Origin: Austropuccinia psidii
Taxonomy: Eukaryota > Basidiomycota > Pucciniomycetes > Pucciniales > Sphaerophragmiaceae
DNA: 64,000 bases
Direction: 5' to 3'
NCBI GenBank assembly: GCA_023105745.1
Contig: JALGQZ010000004.1
Span: 36,708,937 to 36,772,936 of the forward strand
Shown here piece after piece: positions 25,791 through 37,400 of this stretch (position 1 is the first letter of the stretch; each line of letters starts with the position of its first letter). The position numbers were made by a program, and so were the translations under genes. The notes under the pieces are model-generated. The model searched no databases. It saw only the letters and a list, made by a program, of their open reading frames with translations, and was not told where the DNA came from.

Positions 25791-27694
25791 TGTGAGCCTT
25801 GAGGTATATTTTATATACCCAAATAGGTCACAATTATCTTAAAGACAAATTCTGAACTATGCATAACCCATAAGTCATGCATATATTCAAAATTCATCAT
25901 TTTTGATTTCAGAAAAGATGAATAACTTCTTATTGAGTAAGTAAATCCATGGATTCAAGGCCAGATTTGGATTCTAAACAAAAACTCACCTAGGGTAGCT
26001 CCATAGAGTGAATAAGCTCAAATCAACTCTTTGAGGTGGTAATATGGAAAATACTTCAATACCACATAAAAGATCCGTGAAAATATTTGTTTTTCTCCAT
26101 TTCAAGCCAAAATAATTGGAATGTGAGAAATCCCATGTTACATATACACTAACAATAGTGTTATGCATGTTTTGGGAACTTAATATTATGGTATTCTTAC
26201 ATGCACTTTTGGTACACCCATAGTGGATATCTCACTTGAAGCTTAAATTTCTATTTTTACATGAAAAATAGGCAAGGGGGACAAAAGGCATCAAAGAGAG
26301 CCAGGGTGCCCAACTTCTGAGGCCTCTGAGGCATGGACAGCTCCAAAGCTTGGATCCATGGCTGACCTTGGCCTAATTGGTAAACTAAAACCTTTTGGGA
26401 ACCTGGTTACCATGTTACAACTACAGTAAATCATAAGAAAATAGCAAATAACCTGCTATTTTGACGTGCCAAGGAGGTAAAAAGCTACTTAAACTCCTGT
26501 AACCATGTCAATTGTTAATGACTTTCCATGGATAAACCCCAAAAGAGTAATTAAGACCCTTTTTGGACTAGTATCTATTGTTTTACCTCATAGAAACCAG
26601 TCATAGACTGATATTTGCAATTCTACATAGAAATGAGGTGAAAACTTCAAAAATTCATAAAAAATACAGTTCTTAATTAATCTTTCTGAAACTTTCAGGA
26701 GAAATTGAGAACCCTAAAATTCATATAAAGACAACAAATAATTATACTTCTATATGTAAAATTCAAAGTTTTACTTACAGTCCATTTTTGAGGATTCCAC
26801 GTGAAACACAGAATCTTTTAAAATTTACAGAAAATACATTCTGTGATGAAATTTCCAATAACATTGATAACTTTGAGAAATAATTGATTATTTTGGAATA
26901 TAAGAAGATTTACAGATGTTACTCCTCTTATTCGTAACCATAAATGGGTTGGTAGTCACATAGAAACCTCAATTACGTCATTATGACAATCTTATGTGAC
27001 AACAGATGATGCAATCAATAATCCAAAAAGGTTAATTGTTTTCTCACTGGTTTTTCAGTTTTCTCCATTGCAGGCCTCTGTGAGCTGTCTTAGACTTAAA
27101 AGAGGCCTCCTCTTGCTGTTTTTTCCAGATCATCATCACATTATTCATTTATATCATTGTTACCAACAAGTAAGTATTAGTCAAAACTTTTCTTAAGTGT
27201 TTTATTCTTTCAGAATAAATCAGAAAGACGTGAAATCATAGAAATCAACTATATATTGTTGTAATATTGCTATAAAATCATTTTGATCCATTAAATCCAC
27301 AATTCTATGTCAAATCTCTCTACTTTTATCTTTAATAAGTTCTTTGGAGTATTATAGAGTGATTTATCTTTAAATCTTAAAGTTTTTCTCTAAAAATAGT
27401 TTTCTTCAAAAGTTATCTTTATAATTATTCTTGCAAAAGATAATTATATATTAAATTAATTTTATTATTTTAATAAAAGAAGTTTTTATTATTAAATTCT
27501 TCTTGTAATTGATTCTTGTAGACAATTACTTCTCACTGTTATAATAACTAGTAGTGTATAACACGTGAAAGAAATAATTTTTTATTTATTTAATTGTGGT
27601 TATAATAATTCTTTATTATTATATTTCATAAGAACAGTCATAGGACTGTTGATTAATAGTAATATTATCAACAGTTTCATAGACACATCTTACA
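25791..27694 (+). repeat. Solo Ty3/gypsy LTR (1.9 kb family), TTTTC duplication
   Basis: It begins TGTGAGCCTTGAGGTATA and ends CATCTTACA. Flanks are TTTTC at 25786-25790 and 27695-27699. It belongs to the same family as 17238-19134, but each copy has its own duplication, so the two are not the ends of one element. The donor-like CCAACAAGTAAGTATTAG is kept (GT at 27170-27171). Confidence 0.93.
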
Positions 27695-27699
27695 TTTTC

Positions 27700-29282
27700 A
27701 CTGAAACAAGCTGATACTTCATGAATTACATGCATGAAAAATTAAGTGGAAGAAAAATAATTATATTTGTGAGTTTTGATATTTCTTACTGAAATTATTA
27801 ATAGATTACCATACACAAATTATCATAATCTAGGTAACTTCTTTGGGAAATTTTCAACAATTAAGGTTAAATATTTGAAAGATAATTTTCACAATTCTTT
27901 GAAGTTGATTAGATATTTCTCTGAAGTGATATTTGCATCAATTAAATCTTACTTCAAAAAAGGTTTCCAGCTTATTTCTTTGGCCCCTCACTCAGAAATA
28001 TTTATCAAATTAATATTGTAAGCTCTCACTTAACATAAATATGAGAAAAAAAAGAACCCATAAATATCCTTTTAAAAGTACTTAGACGAGATTAATATAT
28101 AATTCAATCAGCTAAGATCTCTCAGTAGCTTATGATTATATATGTAGTATTATTTCTGGTTAAATAAATTTATCAAACTACACTCAACTAAAAAAAACTC
28201 CACAAAGTTTTATTAATAAATATTGAGAAAGAAATTTGGAGAAGGAACTTATTTCACCCAATAATCTTTTTTATCATCACATGGGTTCAGTTTTTTGAAA
28301 AAAATGATATATTCTTGATTTCTTCAAAAATGAATATTTTTTAATCCTTTCCAATAGCTATCTAATAGAAGTATTCAAATTAATTGAATTGTTGAGCAGA
28401 ATTTACAAAGGTTCCCCCAATAAATTTGAGAAAAATTGAATTTAGACAAAATAGAAAATTAATCCCTCAATACATTTTAATAATTGGAGTTTTTAATATT
28501 TCAGTACTGGTAATGTCATAAAATAATTTTGGAATAACTATTGGCATAAAAAAACTAAATAAAAAAAATAATTTCTCAACATATGGAGAGCTCTCAATAC
28601 ATTCAAATTCTCAAAAGAAAAGATTAAAAGATGAGTTATGCAAAAAGAAAGGAATTACTTCATTATTCATAATTTGGGGTTAAATACCAATAAATTCTTT
28701 TAAATATACCATAAAGTAATTTTCAATTTACCAGTTCCAATATATGGATTCCATGTGCCCTTACTTGAGTAATTTATTAAAAATTAAAGTTCTTCAAAAT
28801 CTCATTGAATGAAGAGATAAAGTTTGAAAATCTGGCTCATTGTTTGAATAGGTGGATATTCTTTCAAATTGTTTTAATTGAATATTTTTTATAAAAAACG
28901 TTGAAAATTTGAAATATTGGTAGTAATTTCAATCGATTATCTATTAAAGTTGTAAGCTCTATATATTTTCAAGATTTCCTCACTATAAATAAAGAAAATA
29001 AAGGATTAATTGACCAAATTTTATTTTTTTTGGAAATTCATAAGTGATTCTATTTCTAAAAATTAATATCTTAGGAAATGGACTTACAGATAATAAGGCT
29101 AAATTAATTTTGACAGTTGTTCAATTGCCTTTATTGATATTATTTTTCCTTGATCCTAAAATAGGTTTGAAGTATATACATAAATTATACAGCTACTCAA
29201 AATTCTTTTTCATACTTGAATGCTATAATTGTTACAATATATCAAAGTATTTCTTCAATATATTATGAGAGACTAATCCAAT
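27700..29282. other. AT-rich region, no recognisable gene
   Basis: The open frames at 27776-28021 and 29044-29268 (+) have no recognisable domain and are built of AT-rich codons. Nothing else can be supported. Confidence 0.55.
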
Positions 29283-29752
29283 TAGGGCCTGTTCTGGGAG
29301 GCCCAAAATCAACTTAAATTTCCCAAAACGACGCTTTGGGAAAGCGAGTTTACGTGGGACAGGACGTTCTGTTCTAGTCGAAAAAAACGATTTAATGTCT
29401 TTTTTTTGCAGATAAAAACTCAGCAAAACTCAAAGTAAGTTGCGCTTGCTTTTCAAAAAGTCAGATTGTCTTTCAAAATTTCCAAGCTTGTAAGGTTTTA
29501 AGAATTTCCAATCTGCTCTTCCTTCATCATTTGATATATTTTTATTTTGACTTTTTGCTCAATCTCCATCAAACCAATCATATATATTCAATTATCCTTT
29601 GCAACACAACCACCATGATTTTAATTGGATTATGGACCCATTTCTTTTGAGCTGGGAAAGCTAACCAGATGCTGATTGGGCCATTCCAGAATCTCAGTTA
29701 TGCAAAAGCCCATCAATTGTTACTTTCCACACAAGGCATAAGAGAGCTTCGG

Positions 29753-30282
29753 CTCACACCTGGAAATTTGAACAGACAACATTTTTTCTTGAAAATCTTC
29801 TGCCATTCGAGATCTTGGTAAATCTACCAATGGTGGAAGCCTCAAGAAGGAGGCTTTGAGAATCCTTATGGCTGAGCTAAATGAAAGGTTCTAATTAGCA
29901 TTGGAAAAAAGCCCAGTTAAAAATGAAAACTATACAGTTAGTTTAGCTGATGTTCTCTACATATCTTTTGTGAAGTGCTAATTCTCTTTATGTATCGGAT
30001 AAAACAGCTATACACAAAATATGAATTCTCACAATCAATGGGTTGGGCAGGAGGAGATGAAAACAAACAGGTGATTGTGCCCAATAATGATTTCTGGATG
30101 AATCTCAAAACAAAACAGCCAAATTCCAGTTATGAGAGGCTGAGGAATATCAAGTGTCCTAATTATCAATTATTCCAGAAAGGTTTTTGGGGGACATATG
30201 CAGCTGGCTCATACTTATAAACAAATCCTCAATCACCCTCACCCACAAGAATTACTGATTGACATGTTGGGAGTGATTCAGA
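29753..30282 (+). pseudogene. Myb/SANT-like DNA-binding protein remnant, N-terminal part
   Basis: The reading is TWKFEQTTFFLENLL, then after a frame change near 29815 GKSTNGGSLKKEALRILMAE followed by LNERF and a stop, then KSPVKN. A third piece (29975-30220) reads SQSMGWAGGDENKQVIVPN, then YERLRNIKCPNYQLF and GTYAAG. This order, with the pattern GG.LKKEA....ELNE then GW..D then (N/F)Y.L then A.G, is that of Myb/SANT-like domains found next to PIF/Harbinger transposases. The domain would bind the transposon ends and help bring in the transposase. The protein is broken by at least two frame changes and internal stops, and is cut by the hAT element at 30283. Confidence 0.6.
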
Positions 30283-32928
30283 TAGGGTGGGGGGCGGGGA
30301 GCCCATGGGTGTGCCATGGCCTGCTACCCACGCCCGCCCTTCTCGAAATTTTCATGTGGCGGGATGGAAGAAGAAACCCTTGTTAGGGCTGGCTAATTAA
30401 ATAAAATTCAAGCGATTTTTTCTCGAAGTTCTAACTTTTGTTTTTATTATAATATTTTTTTTCTCAACATTCCATTTTTTTTCTCAACCTTATATTTTTT
30501 TCAAGCCAAATGTACTTACTGCCAACAAATTTTTAACGAAGCTCAGCCTCAACGTCTTTTCATGCATGTAAAAGATAATTGCTCAAAAATTACCCCTCAT
30601 CAAAAATCAAGATATATCCACGATGTTCTTCAAATGATGGCGACCTCCACCAGTGATTCTGAAGATGTCTCTCTTGCAGGTTCTTTCACTGGTACAACCA
30701 CCTCAAGGTCAACATCAGTTTCCACACCTGGCCAGAAGCCTTCTTCAGCATCATATTTACGATGCATAAGTAATGATCACACAATAGAAATCCATGAGTT
30801 GCTCCTCAAAGCACTCATTATATCAAGCATACCAGTCTAATTTATCAATAACAAATACTTTCAAGAATATCAACGTTCCTTGGTCCGATCACCCTACAAG
30901 AGACCTAACTGGCACTCAATAAGAAAGAACATAATCCCTTTGCTTCATGCCAAGCATGAAGAAATGATTCTCCAACAGGCTTGTAAATGAAAAGGTATGA
31001 CGTTTTCCATTTATGGCTTGACAGACATCTCTGGATACTTTCTATATGACCTCTTATTATTGTGAGGCCAATGCGTCAAACAATTAATCAGCATATTAGA
31101 TCTCAACTTAAAGTGGCACACTGCTAAAAATATCTACAAAGCAGTCAAAAAATGCTTGCAGAGGAAACAAATTTCATTTTAAAATATTTGTGCTATTGTC
31201 ACTGACTCTCCCTCAGTGATGATCAAGCTTCAAATGAGTCCCTCAATCTTTATTGAATTTTGTTTTACTGACATTTTTTGAATTTATAGATGCTTCTTAC
31301 AAGTGATAACCCCCATATAATGAGGGTTAATTGCATCTTACATGTGTTTAATCTAATTGCAAAGGAATTCATGAAACATCCAATGATGGCTTCAATAATC
31401 AAAGGAAACAAAATGGTAGTCAATTAATTTACAAGCTCATTGTTTTGGAGTGAATATCTTACTCAATGGGCAGACAACAACAAAATATGGCATGGCCTTT
31501 CAGCTCTTTGCAAATCACAAGGTTACTCCCTTGCAAAGGTTTGCTTAAGCATTCAAAGTCTGAGGAGGGCTTCAAGAAATCCCTCATCCTCTTCCAGAAT
31601 CCTTTGAGTGATACACAAACAATTTCTCCAGCTGTAATATTAATAATTGAAAACCGCAATCACTTCACATCAAACGATGTGATTGTTTCCCATCTCAAGC
31701 CCATTGTTGACAGCATTGCTTGATTAGAGAATTGTCAGACTGAGCTTAGGGAAATTTGGAAGGAATTCTCAATGGTTTTCAAGGCAATTAAATCAATACA
31801 TGTTTATGAACAGTTCCAAGGCTTTGTAGAACACTTTTTGAAAAATCTCCATCAATGAGCAAAGGTATTTCACTCAAAACTTTACATAATTGCCTTTTTT
31901 CTTACATCCAAAGTTTCACAATGTTTCTGTCTTACTCAAGCATTCTTTGAAGAGCATTAACATCATGATATTAGTACTTTCAAGGGACCGTAAATATTAT
32001 AAAGAAGAAGCCAAACTCCTAATTCCTCAAATTAAATTTTATTACAGTAAACATGAGCCTTTTGGTAGCCTATCTCATGGTATGTGTTTTGAGACATATT
32101 TTTTAGCCTAAATTACTAATTATGCTTCTTTGTAGGAGTTTTCACCAAAAATGCGATTGAATATTGGCTGGGACTTCTAGGCTCTCCTCAATGTATACCC
32201 CTTAAAAAGCTGGCTATTACAATATGTGAAATTCTTCCACATGCAGCTGGTGTAGAAGGTCTTTTCTCAGTGATGTCAGCCATAAAAACCAAATATTGTA
32301 ATAAAATGTTTCCAAATACACTTAAAATGATCAGTCAAATAAAGCTTCACCTTCTTCAAGAAGATTTCACAAAAATGAAATCAACAAAAGCAAAAAGCAA
32401 AGAATTTGTAGCAGATTCCACTTAATATGACCACATGGTTGGGGTTGACTTTTTCTCCTCACCACTTGAGCTAGAAACTTTTGAGGACGGTGTTTTTGGG
32501 AAGGAAAATATGGAAGAACCTTCTTGGCAAGATGCTTTCATGGATAATTTATGGGAGCGAGAAAATCAACAGGTTTGTGTAGGTGTTACAAATTTGTATG
32601 CATCAGATGACAGAATTTAGCAATGAACAGCCATATGGGATCCCTATACTATGGATATTTAAGATTTTATATTTTCTTTTTCCTTTTGGGTTTTTTTGCA
32701 TTTTGTTTTTCTGAATTTCAATAGGAACTTAAGCTTCTACCCATTGTTGCATTTGTTGTTGAGTTTTATTATTGTAAATTCCAAAGAAATAAACACAAGT
32801 AGCGGTTTTTCTTAGTAAATAAATTTATAGGTGGAATGCCTCAGCCTCCACCAGCCATTGGCGTGCCACAAGAGCTCAAAATTCTGCCAAGTGCATGCCA
32901 CTGGTAAGGAGGGCCCACCCCCACCCTA
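30283..32928 (+). mobile_element. hAT DNA transposon, full length but decayed
   Basis: The terminal inverted repeats begin TAGGGTGGGGG at 30283 and end CCCCCACCCTA at 32928. Flanking 8 bp sequences are GATTCAGA (30275-30282) and TATTCAGA (32929-32936), seven of eight identical, as expected for a hAT target duplication. The first ~70 bp and last ~60 bp are markedly G+C-rich against the AT-rich surroundings. Inside are remains of a BED zinc finger, the central hAT region and the hATC dimerisation domain. The element is 2646 bp long. Confidence 0.88.
30502..32620 (+). pseudogene. hAT transposase, degenerate
   Basis: The N-terminal BED zinc finger is visible as KCTYCQQIFNEAQPQRLFMH then VKDNC (C-x2-C...H-x4-C) at about 30508-30585, leading into the open frame 30562-30840. 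A central segment contains AIVTDSPSVMIKLQ at about 31195-31235, the usual position of a catalytic-core aspartate in this family. Next come FFLHPKFHNVSVLLKHSLKS (31893-31952) and, after a frame change, the hATC dimerisation domain: EILPHAAGVEGLFSVMSAIK at about 32228-32290 then MFPNTLKMISQIKLHLL. The tail (32435-32620) is acidic and ends at 32620. Stops at several points, including 30838, 30988 and 31723, make it non-functional. The transposase would cut and paste elements carrying matching TIRs. Confidence 0.87.
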
Positions 32929-32936
32929 TATTCAGA

Positions 32937-33360
32937 TCATGAAACACAATTTTAGAACTTGGAGAAGAAGAGCAATGCAACACCATCACCCTGCTCCACA
33001 GCAAAAAAAACACCTTCAAAAAAACACCAACAAGTGTACTATAAATCAATAAGCTGAAAAAATCTCAGAATTAAGTGTTCTAGCTGAAGTAGGCCAATCT
33101 CTGCAGCAATTGTTATATAACCCAGTAGAAAGTGGTTCCAACATAAGAGCCCCCAAAAAAATCCAGGAAGCCCTCCTAGAATCCCCAAGTATTTTCAAAT
33201 ATCATTATGTTTCATTCTTTAGCAAGAAATAAATGAGGGACTGCATCAGCTTTCTGGAGAATGAAAGAAAAATAACCATCTCCTTATCCCTTTGTGAGAA
33301 TGAGGACCACACATTTCTTTGTATGTGGAATAATATGAAAAAATTCCTTTACTAATCTCT
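32937..33360 (+). pseudogene. Myb/SANT-like protein remnant, C-terminal part
   Basis: Reading resumes directly after the hAT target duplication: KHNFRTWRRRAMQHHHP, a basic stretch, then a stop. It continues with QSLQQLLYNPVESGSNIRAP, then FLENERKITISLSL. A helical tail ending in a phrase like this is usual for the Harbinger-associated Myb-like proteins. The assignment leans on position and weak similarity, so confidence is moderate. Confidence 0.45.
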
Positions 33361-33424
33361 GAGTCAGTTATGTAGATACACTGTAGTTCTCTTTTGATTT
33401 CAGTAGTCAAAATCACAAAGAAAT

Positions 33425-34440
33425 CTCAACTTCCCCTTGAAGAAGGTGCTGATACTGATTCCGCATTCACTGTGCCATGCAATTACGCTGGGATTTCATT
33501 TGATTATTTTCTCCAGTATTACACTCCTCTTTATTGTATGCCTCCAAAAACTCTACTACAGCATGATTACAGCTTTTAACTTCAACTTGACCTATTGCCT
33601 CACCACTTTGCTTCCTCATTTTAGAACTTTGAAAAAAATTCATACTAAAAACTATTTGGTTTTTAACAGGGACAGAATACTCTGAGGGTCTACTAAGGAT
33701 TTGGTATTTAATTTTCAGCATCCCAATAACCCTCTCAAAAACATCTTGTAGAGAATAGTGCTGAAAATTGAACAATTCTTATTTTTCGCTGGGTCTCATT
33801 GTGCAAATCAAGTCAGTACTGGTGCTTATAAGAATTAAGGTACTAACAAACAGGCAAACCTCACTCCTATGCGAGCTTGCTTGCATAAATGATATCTTGT
33901 TTCCCAAAACAAGGTCAATAATCCCTTAGTGAGGGGATACCCGGAATCCACCAAGTAATAGCAATTACATGGTACATGAAGTTTACTAGCCAAAGGATGG
34001 GCTAGAAACTTTGAGTTATGAGTGATCCCTTCCCACCCTACACACATGTATGAAATAGACATGTCAAAATTTACCCCTAAAATAATTCTTTGTGAAATTA
34101 TTCCCTTGTGGTTCCTCAAAGGGCCTTGCTCATTGAGAGGGACCTTTGCCTGTATAAATGTACCATCAATATCGCCAAAGCAGCGTTGAAATTATGAATA
34201 ATTTGTATTTTTGAGGGTCTCTTGCGGAACATTGGACCCATAAGGTTGACTGACATAGGTGGGGTACAAGTTACACATTGATTTGAGAGTGGCATGAAAT
34301 GCATGGTGAACATTATATTGTCCTTGCTGTAATCTTTCACCAGTTTTTTGTGTTGAATAGCCATGAGATATGATTTAGAGAAAGTGAATTTCCTTCTCCT
34401 GAGCAGAGATGTACTTGTGCGCTTTAATGAAGTCTCCATG
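33425..34440 (-). pseudogene. PIF/Harbinger transposase (DDE_Tnp_4-like), degenerate
   Basis: Read on the minus strand, a helix-turn-helix-like N-terminus (STQKTGERLQQGQYNVHHAF) leads to the first catalytic region, CFGDIDGTFIQAKVPLNEQG (about 34125-34185). The frame 33835-34119 continues RNHKGIISQRIILGVNFDMS, then YMCVGWEG and YYLVDSGYPLTKGLLTLF, the second catalytic aspartate region (family D-A-G-Y-P-L), then RYHL. After a gap, ELFNFQHYSLQDVFERVIGM (about 33720-33780) and LKIKYQILSRPSEYSV give the conserved C-terminal block. The ending MRNQYQHLLQ lies past a TGA near 33467. The order and motifs leave little doubt about the family. Stops at about 34191, 33787 and 33467 and frame changes make it dead. 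Confidence 0.88.
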
Positions 34441-37400
34441 TTTCAATTCCTGTAAAATCTGTAAAAAAAATCCTTGGGAATGCAAAGGAATTGTTGAAAC
34501 CTCTATGGTGGGGGATCTAAAAATTGTTGTACATATTCGTGACCACGAATATATCCTGTATGAAATTTTTATCTTCTTTCATCAAGTAACATTATTTAAG
34601 TCGCCAATAGATATGTGTAAATAAGAATTATGCCTTTTTTTAATTGAACTGAAGGTCATAATTATGGAGACTAGGATGATAAGTGTTACTTTTCTAAATC
34701 TGTGCTGGGGAATGTGTGATATTGAGCGACGCTCTCAAAGACCTTTCCCCTTAGAACACACTTTCATTTGGAAATTATCTCTCATAATTCTTTCAAAACC
34801 CTCCAAAAACCCAATTTTGTCATGGTTCCTCAAAACACCAAGCTATACCCCAGTGATATTGTGACCAAAATTCTAAATATGACTATAATAAAAAATGGAT
34901 CATTTTCATCTGTTGTTTTGGTCCTTAAAATAAAATCGCCAAATATTATAATAATCTCAAAATTCATCATTTTCCCTTGTTATTTCATTTCTGGAAGCCA
35001 TCACCCCTCAATCCCAATTATGCGCCTTCATTTCCTTTTGGGCTTTTATCTTCAAGGAAGGCCATTGAAGGGGAAATTTTTGAGGCTTCCAACAGCTTTT
35101 CACTTTAAAAATATTTCTCTTCCTTCCAGAAGTCTGTTACTTAAACCATAAAGTATTCCCTCAAGGGAATACTGTCCAGTTATTTACAAGAGCTTATGAA
35201 AAAGAGCTTAAAGAAAATTTATCAAGGCTTCAAAACTCATCAAACCAATAAAGTAAATAAATTCTTCATCCAAAGAAACTCACATTTAATTTACCCTTTT
35301 TGTTTATTTAAATTCATACTTTGTGTAGTTTAATGCACTCAATCAGTTTCTCAATACAAACAATTAAGTTTTTCCCAGGATTACAATATAGACTTCCAAG
35401 CTCATAAATCTGGGATTTCAACTTTTAAGTATCAATATCTAATCTTTCCACTTCTACTGGTAACTCTTTCAACCTCTGGGGGTTTCCCCCCTCAATAACT
35501 CTATTGGATTTATTTTGATTCTTAATCTTATTTTATATTCTCAAAAAAGCTTTTCTCACCCTTTACTTACCTTTTAAGTTTATATTGGTGGTCATTTAAA
35601 CATTAATTACTTAATTGCTTCCGACCAGGTTTAAAAATTTATTTCTTGATCTACTTAATTGTCTATTTTCCGTTGGCTTTTTTCTTCTTTAGTATCATTT
35701 TTACTCAATCTCTGTTAAAAAATATATTATTATTATTTTTTCAACTAGTTTTAGCCACTTTAAGTAAACTCTTATTCACTGAGGTTCAGTCCACTCTTAG
35801 CTCCCAAGATACCCTGTGACATTAAGAAATTTTCCTCAATTATTTTTGAATGGAATTACAAGAGTATATTATAGGGTGAAATTCAAATTCAACTCCAAAA
35901 GAGACCTCTAATTATAAAAATAATGTTAGATATATAGATATTGTGGAATAATATGAGCTTTATTTTTCAAAAAATAATACTCATTGCATAAACTGATATT
36001 ATTAAAGAGCTTACTATAGTATTAAGGAAGAAATATTTTGATATATTTAAAGAATTACTTTGTATTTTTTCTAAGAATTATTGGATATACTATCAAATTT
36101 AGCTAAGAAAATCAGCCAAAGAATCATAAATTTCAATTACTCAAAGACCTTCAAGTGGGGTACCAAAGCTTATTCTTATTTTGAGCTTTTTCCATGATAT
36201 CTTGAATGATCCAATTTCTTGGAATATCTCATAGATCTTAAAAATAAAAAAGTTTCATATTATACTAAATTAAAATGATCTTTTTTCAATATTATATACC
36301 TTTCCTTCAAATAAATTGAGCTCAAATCTTACTTGGTTCGATATTAGGTGAAACCTCAATACCGAATTCTTCACCTGTATGAAGGTTCTCAAAGCTTCTA
36401 AAAGTAATTTTATATGATTCTCATCCTTCATATTGCTTTAATTTCAATCTACCTTTGTACCTCTTGCATGATATATGTGCATATCTGGTACCCTTTATGT
36501 TGAAAAATGAAAAACTTTAGTTTTTCTCCAATTATTGAATTTTGAGTACTTTGATAAATACTCCTTAAGAATTGGGCAATGTATCATATTGACCAAAGAA
36601 GTGGTATATTTCTTACTTCTGTGAGGTTTGGAGTCAGATTTTTATTATTTTATGCATTTTTTATAGAGAAAATTTAAACTCCTTCATTTTTCTGAGAAAT
36701 AAAATTTTCCTAAAGTAAATGAGGCCCTGAAGTGAAAGTTAATTTTCCTTTTTATCATAGATATTTAAACATTTTTGGGTATGATTAGTTCATCACCTTT
36801 TCCAGAAATATTCTAAATAGAAAAAGGATTTTCTTTATCACTATACTTATACCACTAGAATGAAAATCATAATATTGGTTAAGATAGATTTCATAATTTT
36901 CATAAGGACTTGGAATTGTTCAAAATTTGTCATGAAACACAATAGGATCCAAGAATTCTTCCTAATATCTTGTAAATAAAATTAATTCAGAGTATTTTTG
37001 CTTTTACTTTTCCCAAAAATGGCATTAATATCATAATAAAATCAAAAAAATATTCTACCTTGTCTTCGATGGAATAAAGTCCTTTTGAACTATTACTCTA
37101 ATTTATCCAGAATCCTGTTGAATATTTTAAATTAAAATACATAAATATTTGAATGTGTTTTGAAATAAGATTAAGGAAGTGGGGATGAAATACAATTTGT
37201 AAATTAGATAGGAGTTTTTTTTAGAAAAAAAAGGTTTATTTCTTCATAGGTTTGATAAAAATTCTAGTAATAAACCTATTTTTTTTTAAAAAAAAAGAAA
37301 AAATTAAAAATATTTTCATTTCAAAAAATCATAATTATTTGAAAAATATTGGTTTTATTGTTCTCATTAAATCTTTAGAGTAGGCATCACCAAAAATGGA

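Larger units (their letters stand above)
29283..34440. mobile_element. Decayed PIF/Harbinger-like unit, split by a hAT insertion
   Basis: A Myb/SANT-like gene remnant on + (29753-30282, resuming at 32937) faces a PIF/Harbinger-type transposase remnant on - (33425-34440). PIF/Harbinger elements typically encode exactly these two proteins. A sharp composition change at 29283, beginning TAGGGCCTGTTCTGGGAGGC and preceded by CAAT, may be the left terminus (with TTA as a 3 bp duplication). I could not find the matching right end, so the outer limits are uncertain. A hAT element lies inside the Myb-like gene and is younger than this unit. Confidence 0.5.

Noticed and set aside
17238..27694. Could the two solo LTRs be the two ends of one large Ty3/gypsy element?
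   Set aside because: Each LTR has its own perfect 5 bp duplication (TTTTA and TTTTC), and no gag-pol fragment lies between them, so they are independent solo LTRs.
34768..35151. 127-residue open frame on +
   Set aside because: No recognisable domain, biased AT-rich codons, and it lies just past a transposase relic. It cannot be distinguished from chance.
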